DNA of 64,000 bases from CAVYXZ01 sp965223835. Its GTDB lineage: Bacteria > Chloroflexota > Anaerolineae > Aggregatilineales > Phototrophicaceae. Both the position numbers and the translations under genes were made by a program. The notes below the pieces were generated by a model that ran no database searches, was not told the origin of the DNA, and worked only from the letters and a program-made list of their open reading frames with translations. Numbering within the stretch: the first letter of the stretch is position 1; each line of letters starts with the position of its first letter. The stretch is taken from contig CBDCXQ010000001.1 in NCBI GenBank assembly GCA_965223835.1, forward strand, positions 620,001-684,000, written 5' to 3'. Shown here one piece after another: positions 24,347 to 31,994 of the stretch.

Positions 24347-24709
24347 TCAGTGCTTAGAAGTGGTTAAGCTTTTTATCAGACCGGCGAGCATACGAATTAC
24401 CTCTCCTATGCTGTCATCAAGCTGTTGATATTGATCTGGTGTCAGAAAGTTCAAATCATGTGCGAGCAAAATATGATATTCAACCTCATAGGCCGATCCC
24501 ATCGCAATACGTAGAAAGCGTGCCAGTTCCGCATCACTGCCGCGCCCAGAGCCTTCAGCAATGTTTGCTGGAATAGAAGCCACTGCTCGTTTCAGTTGAC
24601 TGGATAAACCAAACTGTTCATCTTTAGGGAAGTTCGCTGTCGCCCGATAAACTTCGAGTGTCAATTGATGCGCCTTGTGCCAGACACTTAGCTTTTTGTA
24701 GTCGCCCAT
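24347..24709 (-). CDS. Four-helix bundle protein (23S rRNA IVP family)
   Basis: 120 residues. 'LSVWHKAHQLTLEVYRAT', 'FGLSSQLKRAVASIPANIAEG' (in parts) and 'FLRIAMGSAYEVEYHILLA' are the signature of the S23/IVP four-helix-bundle family. These proteins are named for ORFs within 23S rRNA intervening sequences but are mostly found elsewhere; their role is unclear. GGTGGAG precedes the ATG. Here the gene sits between the T-box terminator and pheS, so it would be transcribed under Phe-tRNA control. Confidence 0.9.
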   Translation of the reverse strand: MGDYKKLSVWHKAHQLTLEVYRATANFPKDEQFGLSSQLKRAVASIPANIAEGSGRGSDAELARFLRIAMGSAYEVEYHILLAHDLNFLTPDQYQQLDDSIGEVIRMLAGLIKSLTTSKH

Positions 24710-24783
24710 TTTTGTACTCCACCTGGGACACTATCTTTGCTTTTCACTAAAGACTTGTGACCAAAGACTATTGACTACCCAAC

Positions 24784-24823
24784 AAAAAACGCCCTCATCC
24801 CCAAAACATCAGGGACGAGAGCG
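24784..24823 (-). terminator. Intrinsic terminator of the T-box leader
   Basis: Minus strand CGCTCTCGTCCC (24812-24823) pairs over 12 bp, with two G-U pairs, with GGGATGAGGGCG (24790-24801), followed by TTTTTT (24784-24789). The antiterminator would use the T-box segment just upstream. Confidence 0.88.
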
Positions 24824-25059
24824 CTTGTGAGCGATTCTCCCGCGGTACCACCCTGGTTGGCCGCTGTGCGACCCACCTCATTGTGTCCGTTAACGCTGGA
24901 ACCAGCGGAGCAGGCTACTGCCGGACTATCTGGTCACGGGTTCACCTGTCAGCTCAGGAGTGAATTTTGCAGCGATTGACCTGCCGGGGCTTGCAGTCTT
25001 TGGCCCCTGGCTCCCTGGAGGCAATACCTGCCACAAACTGTCTCCATCATTGCCTTTCA
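24784..25059 (-). ncRNA. T-box leader, predicted tRNA-Phe sensing
   Basis: The minus-strand leader contains the conserved T-box bulge motif AGGGTGGTACCGCGG (24840-24854) followed by an intrinsic terminator, the classic T-box layout. Upstream, GGAG (25042-25045) can pair with CTCC (24957-24960) as the base of stem I. The bases just inside this helix read UUC-A (specifier candidate 24962-24964), a Phe codon, which fits the downstream pheS and pheT. Uncharged tRNA-Phe would pair with specifier and T-box and allow readthrough. The exact stem I fold and 5' end are tentative. Confidence 0.88.
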
Positions 25060-25065
25060 GTGGTT

Positions 25066-25095
25066 ATTATGCCGATGGTGGCGGCGGCTTGTCAA
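25066..25095 (-). promoter_or_regulatory. Promoter of the T-box/pheS/pheT unit
   Basis: Minus strand TTGACA (25090-25095, perfect -35), an 18-base spacer, then CATAAT (25066-25071, five of six to consensus). The expected start near 25059 is just upstream of the proposed stem I, as required for a T-box leader. Confidence 0.72.
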
Positions 25096-25192
25096 GCGCG
25101 GTTTTGAGTAATTCGCGTAACGATACGAGTCACTGCGAACCATGTTGACCTGTAAGTAGCTATTAAAGCGAAATTTAGCCTCAAACAATCTC

Positions 25193-25221
25193 TTGACACA
25201 GGTTGTGAACTATGATAACGT
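25193..25221 (+). promoter_or_regulatory. Candidate promoter for the excisionase-like gene
   Basis: TTGACA (25193-25198) then a 17-base spacer and TAACGT, a poor -10. An attractive TATGAT lies too close (12-base spacing). Divergent from the T-box promoter. Confidence 0.35.
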
Positions 25222-25250
25222 GGAACGGATTGTGAAAGGTGGTGTATTCC

Positions 25251-25460
25251 ATGTCTGAAAAATCCGTAATCGAGTCTGGTGTCGTGTATTCACGACAAGA
25301 AGCAGCCGAAGCGCTGGGCATCAGCCTCAGTACGCTGAAACGACTCATTAAAAACGGACACCTCAAGGTGAGTAAGCCAAATGGTATGCGCCGCGTGTTC
25401 ATTACTGGTGAGAGCATTTTAGCAATGCTGAGTGATACCGCAGTGGAGAAAGGTGCATAG
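25251..25460 (+). CDS. Excisionase/MerR-type helix-turn-helix DNA-binding protein
   Basis: 69 residues. 'YSRQEAAEALGISLSTLKRLIKNGHLKV', quoted in parts, is the winged HTH_17 pattern: S-x-x-E-A-A-x-x-L-G-I-S, then R-L-I-x-x-G-x-L. It continues with 'RRVFITGESILAML'. Such proteins act as recombination directionality factors or small regulators. No integrase is nearby, so a regulator role or a remnant is as likely. AAAGGTGG lies nine bases before the ATG at 25251; the GTG at 25239 is less likely. Confidence 0.75.
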   Translation: MSEKSVIESGVVYSRQEAAEALGISLSTLKRLIKNGHLKVSKPNGMRRVFITGESILAMLSDTAVEKGA

Positions 25461-25735
25461 CGATGCTGGCACAACGGCTCTTGGGTAAACAACACAACAG
25501 AATACCCCTTTTGCCGCATATGCCTAATCGGATTCCGCCTGTTTGCGGTAGGCTATCGGGCCTGGATAAAGAGCGGACGAGCGCCGCCTTTGGTCAAGGT
25601 AATGATGCGACACGCGCAAGTTTTTGGTCTCACAAGTGGAGGGAAGTGCCTGACGGCACCTGACAAAACCTCCATAATCTAGTCCCTGCAAAGAAGGGCG
25701 TGAGACTGAAATTAGAACTCACGCCCTTTTTGTTT
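25461..25735 (+). ncRNA. Structured RNA region with terminator, possible leader or small RNA
   Basis: This 310-base gap between two small genes is rich in perfect helices: GCCTA/TAGGC enclosing CCGC/GCGG (25522-25553), GGAGG/CCTCC (25638-25673) enclosing GTGCC-tgac-GGCAC, and a long-range GTCTCAC (25627-25633)/GTGAGAC (25700-25706). The last strand is also the 5' arm of the terminator, so the two folds exclude each other, as in a riboswitch expression platform. I do not recognise a known RNA family. A 66-codon ORF (25463-25663) with a fair ribosome-binding site overlaps it and cannot be ruled out. Confidence 0.45.
25696..25735 (+). terminator. Intrinsic terminator
   Basis: GGGCGTGAG (25696-25704) and CTCACGCCC (25718-25726) form a perfect 9-bp stem with a 13-base loop, followed by TTTTTG and TTTTTT. 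It ends transcription after the structured region and before the 82-aa gene. Confidence 0.88.
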
Positions 25736-25771
25736 TTTGTCTGGAACATGAAGAACTGCACGAGGTGAAAA

Positions 25772-26020
25772 ATGGCTCAGATTCACCAGCCGAACTTCCA
25801 GATTGTCCACAATGACATGCGCCTGGCCGGGCTGTTTCATTCTCTGGACGAACTGCACACTGCTGCCAGCGAGGGACACCTGCAAAAGGTTACACCTCTG
25901 ACCGATGCTGAACTGGTCGGTTGGTTGCAGGAATTGATCTATACAGCCGAGGAAACTATCGCTGAGATCAAGCATGATGAACCACAAATCAATCTGCCGC
26001 AATTGCGGATTGTAAAATAG
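25772..26020 (+). CDS. Hypothetical 82-residue protein
   Basis: I do not recognise a family. The protein is soluble and slightly acidic. The first half is mixed ('FQIVHNDMRLAGLFHSLDEL'), the second half a probable amphipathic helix ('DAELVGWLQELIYTAEETI'), and it ends in a short strand ('LPQLRIVK'). GAGGTG lies five bases before the ATG. It lies just beyond the terminator of the structured RNA and is followed by a perfect 11-bp hairpin at 26023-26057. Confidence 0.6.
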   Translation: MAQIHQPNFQIVHNDMRLAGLFHSLDELHTAASEGHLQKVTPLTDAELVGWLQELIYTAEETIAEIKHDEPQINLPQLRIVK

Positions 26021-26022
26021 AC

Positions 26023-26057
26023 TTGCGACCAGGGATCTAAACATGTCCTGGTCGCAA
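26023..26057 (+). terminator. Perfect 11-bp hairpin after the 82-aa gene
   Basis: TTGCGACCAGG (26023-26033) and CCTGGTCGCAA (26047-26057) are exact complements with a 13-base loop, beginning two bases after the stop codon. There is no T-tract, so it may stabilise the mRNA 3' end or be a weak terminator. Confidence 0.45.
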
Positions 26058-26103
26058 TATTGGAATATTGTCTGCGTACATGCATATAAATTATGTTATT
26101 GGT

Positions 26104-26146
26104 GGGGAAGTTCGTGCGCGAACAGGGGTGTTGGCTCAACTTCCCC
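26104..26146 (+). repeat. 9-bp inverted repeat of unknown role
   Basis: GGGGAAGTT (26104-26112) and AACTTCCCC (26138-26146) pair perfectly around a 25-base loop that itself contains TTCG/CGAA complementarity. It is the second of three perfect hairpins between the 82-aa gene and the HNH gene. No T-tract follows. Confidence 0.4.
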
Positions 26147-26217
26147 GCTGAACTTCACAGTCCTAACCGGAATTTAAAGTGCTATTAGCCAGATTTGCGT
26201 TATACTTAATGTGAAGG

Positions 26218-26235
26218 ATGGTGCAAACGCACCAT
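26218..26235 (+). promoter_or_regulatory. 5'-leader hairpin upstream of the HNH gene
   Basis: ATGGTGC-AAAC-GCACCAT is a perfect 7-bp hairpin with a tetraloop. A TATACT (-10 like) lies at 26200-26205, so the hairpin would sit close to the mRNA 5' end, where such structures stabilise transcripts or act as protein sites. Confidence 0.4.
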
Positions 26236-26264
26236 AGATGGAGGTAACATTTTCAGGAGGCATC

Positions 26265-26804
26265 ATGTCTTACGGACGTGTATTGCTACTTAATGGCAGT
26301 ACCTGGGAACCCTTATCGGTGATTAGCGTCCCACGGGCAATTAATCTGGTGCTGGCCGATAAAGCGATTGTGGTTGAACAAAGCGGCCAGTTCTTGCGGA
26401 CGATCAACTCACGTTTTCCAGTGCCGTCGGTTATTGCGCTGCGGACGTTTATCAATGTGCCGCGCCGCCGTGCCCACTGGAGCCGCAAAGGCGTTCTGGT
26501 TCGCGACAACTTCACCTGCATTTATTGTGGAGCCAAGCCGGGCACGATTCAAAAAGGCAAGGTGCTGGCGAAAAGTGACCTGACCGTTGATCACATTATC
26601 CCGCGCTCACGTAATGGCAAAGACCACTGGACCAACACGGCCTGTGCCTGTTATAACTGTAACCATCGCAAAGGTAATCGCTTGCCCAATGAGGCAGGGA
26701 TGAAACTGCGGTGGGAGCCGAAGACACCACGAACCAGTTATCTGGTGATCGCTATCGGTAGCGGACCCGATCGGTGGAAACAATATATCGAGATTGAACG
26801 GTGA
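26265..26804 (+). CDS. HNH endonuclease
   Basis: 179 residues. The N-terminal ~75 residues ('VLLLNGSTWEPLSVISVPRA') match the domain usually preceding this HNH type. The nuclease motif follows: CxxC at C85/C88, 'LTVDHIIPRSRNG' (His110), then CxxC at C129/C132 and 'NHRKGNRL'. These single-domain HNH proteins are widespread, monocistronic and chromosomal in Chloroflexota and Cyanobacteria, and their role is not settled. AGGAGG precedes the ATG at 26265. No restriction partner is adjacent. Confidence 0.9.
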   Translation: MSYGRVLLLNGSTWEPLSVISVPRAINLVLADKAIVVEQSGQFLRTINSRFPVPSVIALRTFINVPRRRAHWSRKGVLVRDNFTCIYCGAKPGTIQKGKVLAKSDLTVDHIIPRSRNGKDHWTNTACACYNCNHRKGNRLPNEAGMKLRWEPKTPRTSYLVIAIGSGPDRWKQYIEIER

Positions 26805-26831
26805 TTGAACCCCAACCCAATCACCGTTTTT
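26799..26831 (+). terminator. Intrinsic terminator overlapping the HNH stop codon
   Basis: CGGTGATTG (26799-26807) pairs perfectly with CAATCACCG (26818-26826), followed by TTTTT. The HNH stop codon TGA (26802-26804) lies inside the 5' arm. Confidence 0.85.
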
Positions 26832-26835
26832 GATT

Positions 26836-28284
26836 CTACAATGCCAGTCGATAGGTAAAGTCCCGACTGGCAGTCAACTGAATTTCAACCCGGTTCTCGC
26901 CAGTTGTCAGGATAAAATCAGCACCTTTGGCCTCAATGCTTAGCGTTAAGCCCGGTAACTGCCAGCGATCCGCCCGGAGCTTACTCGCCTCTAATCCCGC
27001 TGCCTGAACATCAAACACCATCGTTAAACCAGCTTTGCCACTCAATAGCAAGGCCTCTGGCTCGGCTCGTGCCGCGATCGGTGCCTCACAGCGCAGTCGT
27101 AACCAACCGATTTTACTGTCGGGCAGCCGCCAATGGATGGTTGCCAGATGAAATTGCTCGTTCGCCGACCGCATCACGTTGCCCGCCTGAGCGCCAATCA
27201 TGACATTTTCACTCAACCAGGCCGTTGCGACTCGGCCAGGTTCTATGACCTGCTCTACCTGGCGTTCGCCGACAAAATGTTGAAAATGCGGTTGCGCCTT
27301 GGCGGGAAGCTGGGGTGCAAGTAGCGCAATCGGTGGCATGAAATGAAAATCGTGGGGATGACCAAAGGGCTGATTGATGTCTGGCAGTGGAGCCAGTTCC
27401 GGCAGGACTAACGTCGCGATTGAGAGGCCCACAACGGCGATATATTGCTGCATGTCCATACCGTAGCTGCGGTCCCAGGGACCACATAAATTTTTCAGAC
27501 CGGCATGATAAAAGCGGGCAATGTCGCGCCAGAAAGCAGCTTCCATCGCGGCACCAGGCGTGCGGAAAACGTCGTCATTCAGGCCGTACTCGCGCCATAG
27601 GGCCAGCGCGAACGCATCGACCCCATAGTACGTCGGTGAATTATATTCCCAGAATGCACCGTGTTCGGTATACAGCGCGTCAATCGCCTTCGCCAGCGCA
27701 TCTGCCTGCGCCTGCCAGATGGGAACGCTAAATCGTTCACCCGCCCAATCCAACAGAAAAGCGCTCATCAGCGAGATATTCGTATACTGGGGTGGGACCC
27801 GGCGTTGGAATGACCCGGCTGCTGCCTGACGAATGGCTACCAGCATCGCCGCTTGCAGGTCGTCGGGTAATAGCGTCGGATATTCAATGAGCATCACGAT
27901 CAAAATGGTGCCGATGAATTCGCGCCAGTTAGGATCATAATCTTTCCACTCAACGGCATGGTCGGGTGGTGGATCGGGTTCCATTGGGGAGCGCTTAAAC
28001 GTCCCATGATAAACGTGCGCTGGCGCATCGTACTGGTAGCTCAAGACCGCCTGTATCGCTGCTTGTGCGCGGGCGACATCATCATTTTGTTGGCGCATAC
28101 AGAGGCCTAATGCATACCAGATGGTGTTGCGCACGGTATGGTGCTGTTGGGTTGGTGATGGACGATCCGGGTCAGGCATCACGCGAAGGAGATGAAGCTG
28201 TTCGTCCCAAAATTGATCGGCCCATTCTAACCCCACACGGCTCCAGTGGCGGGCATTGGGATTCAAGTTATCGAGGGTTTTCAT
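26836..28284 (-). CDS. Predicted alpha/alpha-toroid protein, polysaccharide-lyase-like
   Basis: 482 residues without signal peptide. The N-terminal two thirds look all-helical, and 'FWEYNSPTYYGVDAFAL' (N, Y and Y in a helix-loop) recalls the catalytic segment of heparinase/alginate-lyase-type toroids. The C-terminal third, from about 'ATAWLSENVMIGA', is beta-rich. I therefore suggest a polysaccharide lyase-like or GH-toroid protein, but this is fold-level inference. Transcription is leftward and monocistronic, converging on the HNH gene. The nearest neighbours do not indicate a pathway. Confidence 0.55.
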   Translation of the reverse strand: MKTLDNLNPNARHWSRVGLEWADQFWDEQLHLLRVMPDPDRPSPTQQHHTVRNTIWYALGLCMRQQNDDVARAQAAIQAVLSYQYDAPAHVYHGTFKRSPMEPDPPPDHAVEWKDYDPNWREFIGTILIVMLIEYPTLLPDDLQAAMLVAIRQAAAGSFQRRVPPQYTNISLMSAFLLDWAGERFSVPIWQAQADALAKAIDALYTEHGAFWEYNSPTYYGVDAFALALWREYGLNDDVFRTPGAAMEAAFWRDIARFYHAGLKNLCGPWDRSYGMDMQQYIAVVGLSIATLVLPELAPLPDINQPFGHPHDFHFMPPIALLAPQLPAKAQPHFQHFVGERQVEQVIEPGRVATAWLSENVMIGAQAGNVMRSANEQFHLATIHWRLPDSKIGWLRLRCEAPIAARAEPEALLLSGKAGLTMVFDVQAAGLEASKLRADRWQLPGLTLSIEAKGADFILTTGENRVEIQLTASRDFTYRLAL

Positions 28285-28332
28285 GATTAGTCTCCGCTGT
28301 CAATAATGGCCCATATTGTACCTACTAATTTC

Positions 28333-28361
28333 GTGACGATAACAATTTTATCGGTTATAAT
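28333..28361 (+). promoter_or_regulatory. Candidate promoter of methyltransferase gene
   Basis: GTGACG (28333-28338, four of six to -35), a 17-base spacer and a perfect TATAAT (28356-28361), about 38 bases before the chosen ATG. Confidence 0.5.
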
Positions 28362-28399
28362 ATAGAACAAAATTTCTAGGTATGAGGTGGGAAACAGAT

Positions 28400-29035
28400 A
28401 TGTGGCAGCGCGTGATTGATGGGCAATATCGGCGACCAGCGGGCTGGTTGGGTCGATGGATTGGACAGCAGATGGCACAGCAACATGTCCCCGAGAATCA
28501 ATGGACCGTAAAGCTGCTGGCAGCGCAACCGCAGGACCAGATTCTGGAAATCGGCTTTGGGCCGGGGCTGGCAATTGCGTTACTGGCCGGTCAGGTTTCT
28601 GGCGGTCAGATTGCAGGTGTCGATTTTTCGCGGGCGATGGTCGCGGCGGCCCGCAGGCGAAATCGTAGCGCTATTAAGCAAGGCCGGGTTGACCTGCGGT
28701 ATGGTCAGGCGGCGCAGTTACCGTTTCCAGATGCAACCTTTGATAAGGTGTTCAGCATCCATAGTATCTACTTCTGGTCGGAGCCGAAGCGGAGTCTGCA
28801 AGAAATTCAGCGCGTGCTGCGACCCAATGGCAAACTTATTTTGACGATTCTCCCCAAAGAGAAATGGCATCCGTCGGGATCACCGCTGCCGGTTGGGACG
28901 CCGGAATGTACACCCTATTCGGGTGCCGAGCTGGAAACGCTGTTGGGTGAGGTGGGCTTTATAAATGTATCTATCAAAGCCGACAGCGATCATCGCTTCC
29001 CGTCCAATTATTCAGTTATCGCTACCCGGCAATAA
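28400..29035 (+). CDS. Class I SAM-dependent methyltransferase (UbiE/Methyltransf_11 type)
   Basis: 211 residues. Motif I is 'ILEIGFGPGLAIALLAG', motif II 'IAGVDFSRAMVAAA', motif IV 'DKVFSIHSIYFWSEP' and the post-motif 'RVLRPNGKLILTI'. The pattern fits the Methyltransf_11 group acting on small molecules or lipids. I use the ATG at 28400, with GAGGTGGG about nine bases upstream; the ATG at 28382 is possible and adds six residues. It converges with the DinB gene across a 54-base gap that contains a weak inverted repeat. Confidence 0.85.
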   Translation: MWQRVIDGQYRRPAGWLGRWIGQQMAQQHVPENQWTVKLLAAQPQDQILEIGFGPGLAIALLAGQVSGGQIAGVDFSRAMVAAARRRNRSAIKQGRVDLRYGQAAQLPFPDATFDKVFSIHSIYFWSEPKRSLQEIQRVLRPNGKLILTILPKEKWHPSGSPLPVGTPECTPYSGAELETLLGEVGFINVSIKADSDHRFPSNYSVIATRQ

Positions 29036-29089
29036 AACAGGCGCACCGACTATGGCACGCCTATCAGTTTCAATATTTGGTATTGATTT

Positions 29090-29695
29090 TTAGCCGGTGG
29101 TTGCCGCTTGTTGGCGGGCCTCGATCTGGCGTTTGACGTCTTCGAACTGACCATAATGACCGACTTCATGGCTGAGGCCAAACAGGAAACAGGCAGCGGC
29201 ATTCATCTCACCCTGGCGGGCGACGAAGCGCGGGGATAATTCCCGTTTCAGTTCGAGATCAGGATTGTCGGGCCAGGTATCGAGATAACCGAGGCGGATA
29301 CGGCGGCTTTCTTCCAGGCGCTGCACGGCTTTGGCTTTGGTATCGACATCGCGCCAGGGCGTTTCATAGCGCAAACGCGGATCTGCTGGATAGGGCACAC
29401 CGCGCGCCAGAATTGAACTGTAGCTGGCCCATTCTTCACTGCTGGCGGTCACATGTGCTACCAGATGGCCGATGCCCCAACCAATCTCTTCCTCGCCGGC
29501 GACAGCGTGCGGGTCGTTCGCGTCGGGGTCGCTCGGATCAAAGACAATATCATCATCGCTCATATTTTCAATGAGACTCAGCAGGTAATCAACGCTGTCA
29601 TTGGTGGCCTGGCGCAGGTCAGCCACGCTGAACCGCTGACTATATTCCAACATTTTCACTTCATCATTTTTGACCGGCTTGAAATCAATCGCCAT
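29090..29695 (-). CDS. DinB family protein
   Basis: 201 residues of a four-helix bundle. The metal-site pattern typical of DinB/YfiT proteins is visible: a His in 'GIGHLVAHVTASS' and H-x-x-x-H in 'GLSHEVGHYGQ'. DinB-fold enzymes include thiol-dependent transferases (bacillithiol or mycothiol) and many uncharacterised members. AGGAGA precedes the ATG. A second DinB-like gene lies at 59179-59637 and is quite different in sequence. Confidence 0.75.
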   Translation of the reverse strand: MAIDFKPVKNDEVKMLEYSQRFSVADLRQATNDSVDYLLSLIENMSDDDIVFDPSDPDANDPHAVAGEEEIGWGIGHLVAHVTASSEEWASYSSILARGVPYPADPRLRYETPWRDVDTKAKAVQRLEESRRIRLGYLDTWPDNPDLELKRELSPRFVARQGEMNAAACFLFGLSHEVGHYGQFEDVKRQIEARQQAATTG

Positions 29696-29905
29696 TACGA
29701 CTCTCCTGGATTTATGTCAAGGATTACAAGTTTGCCCATCAAGTTGGGCAAGATAGAGCATAACCATGAACAGCCCTGATTGGGTAGGGCCATCCGCTAA
29801 TTAGTTAGAAGGAAATCATGTCAGATTTCTTACGCCTGTCATTTTGCGCGTTTTCCCGGATGGATGTTAAACTCAGCGGCAGTCGCTAACAGGCAAAAAG
29901 GATGG

Positions 29906-31933
29906 ATGTTGATGCTCACCCCCGTTGAACAAATGTTATTTGGCTTGCTGGCCTTGCTGGCGTTGGGCGCGACTTATGCTGGTTTTCGGGATATAGTGCG
30001 GATTATCCACCGAGGATCTGGTGAGCTATACCTCGACAATTTTCTTGGGCGGGCGTGGCGGGCACTGGTTGTCTATATTACCCAGCAAACCACGCTCAAG
30101 ACGCGCCGTTTGACCAGCCTGTTTCATCTGGCGGTGGTGTGGGGATTCACCTTTTATTTTCTGGTCAATCTGGGCGATTTCCTTGAAGGTTTTTTGCCCG
30201 ATTATATTTTTTTAGAAGAGGCTGGTCTCATCTTTGAATTGTACCGTTTGCTAGCCGATGTGTTGAGCGTGGCCGCATTAGTCGGAGTCGGTTATCTGAT
30301 GATTCGGCGCTGGCTGTTGCCCAGCCGTAACCAACTGACGTTTCATGACAACGTGCTGCTGCACCCCAAAGTCAGGGCCGGGGCGGTGCATCGTGATTCG
30401 CTCATTGTTGCCTGGTTCATCATCATTCATGTCGGGGCGCGGTTTCTGGGTAAAGCGGTCCACATCGCTGAACATGGCCCCGATCTGTTACAACCGTTTG
30501 CGACGCTGGTATCGCCGCTGTTCGTCGGTCTCAGTGCCGATGGCTTTACGCTGTATAGCCATCTGTTTTGGTGGATTGCATTGGGCGGTATTCTGATTTT
30601 CATGCCCTACTTCCCGCAAAGCAAACATGCACACCTGTTTATGGCACCGCTAAATTTCCTCAATCGGCCCAAACGCACATCACTGGGCGAACTGGATGCG
30701 CTGGATTTCGAAAATGAGGACATTGAGCAATTTGGCGTGGCGCGGCTGGAAGACCTGTCACAAACGCAGATTTTAGACGCGTACGCCTGCATTCAGTGTA
30801 ATCGCTGTCAGGATGTGTGCCCGGCCTATGTCACGGGCAAAGAGCTGTCACCGGCTGCGCTGGAGGTGAATAAACGCTATCTCATTGGCGAGAATGTGTT
30901 TCATTTAGCCAATGGTGAAGCGTCGGTGAACCCGCTACTGGGGTCCGCCATCAGTGAATCCGCCGTTTGGGCCTGCACATCATGTGGCGCATGTATTGAT
31001 ATTTGCCCGGTGGGCAATGAACCGATGCACGATATTCTGGACATTCGGCGCGATCAGGTGCTGATGGAGTCCAACTTCCCGGCGGAACTGCAAGGCGCGT
31101 TCAATGGTATGGAACGCCAGAGCAATCCCTGGCAGCAAGACCCGGGTGAGCGCTTCCGCTGGGCGAAGGGTCTGGATTTCCCCGTTCCGACCGTTGACGA
31201 AAAACCTGATTTCGAAATTCTCTACTGGGTGGGCTGTGCGGCCAGTTATGACCCGCGTGCCCAACTCACGGCCCGGGCACTGGTCAAGATACTGCATAGT
31301 GCCAACGTGAATTTCGCCGTATTGGGGGAGATGGAACAATGTACGGGTGATGTGGCGCGACGGGCCGGTAATGAATTTCTGTATTCCGAGATGGCTGCTG
31401 CCAATGTGGAAACGTTGAACGCCGCCAACCCGCCACGCATTGTCGTTACCTGCCCGCACTGTTTGCATAACCTCGGCAAAGAATATCATCAATTTGGCGG
31501 CAACTATGAGGTCATTCATCACACAGAATTAATCGACGAATTAATCGCGGCGGGCCGGGTGCCCTTAAGTGCGCATCCCAACCAACAACCGAATGTAACC
31601 TTTCATGATCCCTGTTATCTGGGCCGCCATAATGATGTTGTGCAAGCGCCGCGTACTGTGCTCAATCAACTGGCAGGCGACTTGATCGAGATGCCGCGTT
31701 CCGGTCACAATTCATTCTGTTGCGGCGCAGGCGGTGCGCAATTCTGGAAAGAAGAAGAACCCGGAACACAGGCCGTTAATGTCGAACGTTATGCGGAAGC
31801 AACGGCTACAGGGGCCGATGTGGTCGCAGTGGGTTGTCCGTTCTGTATGCAGATGTTCGAGACGGCGCAGGCGACCCTTGATGGTGGCCCGGAAGTCAAG
31901 GATGTGGCGGAATTGATTGCTGATCGCCTGTAG
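29906..31933 (+). CDS. Membrane-bound heterodisulfide-reductase-like (HdrD/GlcF-type) Fe-S oxidoreductase
   Basis: About 675 residues. Five to six N-terminal membrane helices (NarI-like, with several His) are fused to two [4Fe-4S] motifs ('CIQCNRCQDVCP' and 'CTSCGACIDICP') and then two CCG domains ('HDPCYLGRH', 'CCGAGGAQFW', 'CPFCMQMF'). This is the fusion of an HdrE-like quinone/haem subunit with an HdrD-like catalytic part seen in EtfAB-associated electron-transfer proteins. It likely passes electrons between a soluble donor and the quinone pool. No etfAB is adjacent. Start at 29906 or 29912. Confidence 0.85.
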   Translation: MLMLTPVEQMLFGLLALLALGATYAGFRDIVRIIHRGSGELYLDNFLGRAWRALVVYITQQTTLKTRRLTSLFHLAVVWGFTFYFLVNLGDFLEGFLPDYIFLEEAGLIFELYRLLADVLSVAALVGVGYLMIRRWLLPSRNQLTFHDNVLLHPKVRAGAVHRDSLIVAWFIIIHVGARFLGKAVHIAEHGPDLLQPFATLVSPLFVGLSADGFTLYSHLFWWIALGGILIFMPYFPQSKHAHLFMAPLNFLNRPKRTSLGELDALDFENEDIEQFGVARLEDLSQTQILDAYACIQCNRCQDVCPAYVTGKELSPAALEVNKRYLIGENVFHLANGEASVNPLLGSAISESAVWACTSCGACIDICPVGNEPMHDILDIRRDQVLMESNFPAELQGAFNGMERQSNPWQQDPGERFRWAKGLDFPVPTVDEKPDFEILYWVGCAASYDPRAQLTARALVKILHSANVNFAVLGEMEQCTGDVARRAGNEFLYSEMAAANVETLNAANPPRIVVTCPHCLHNLGKEYHQFGGNYEVIHHTELIDELIAAGRVPLSAHPNQQPNVTFHDPCYLGRHNDVVQAPRTVLNQLAGDLIEMPRSGHNSFCCGAGGAQFWKEEEPGTQAVNVERYAEATATGADVVAVGCPFCMQMFETAQATLDGGPEVKDVAELIADRL

Positions 31934-31994
31934 AGTATGGATACTTTTGCACTGGTCGATGCAGCGCCGTGTCAAGATTGGTGATTATTGCGGT

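Noticed and set aside
25463..25663. 66-codon ORF after the excisionase-like gene
   Set aside because: It has a fair Shine-Dalgarno, but the composition is unlike a folded protein and it overlaps the helices of the structured RNA. Kept only as an alternative in that entry.
25238..26804. Complete mobile element around the excisionase-like and HNH genes
   Set aside because: No integrase, transposase, relaxase or flanking direct or terminal repeats were found. A remnant remains possible but unsupported.
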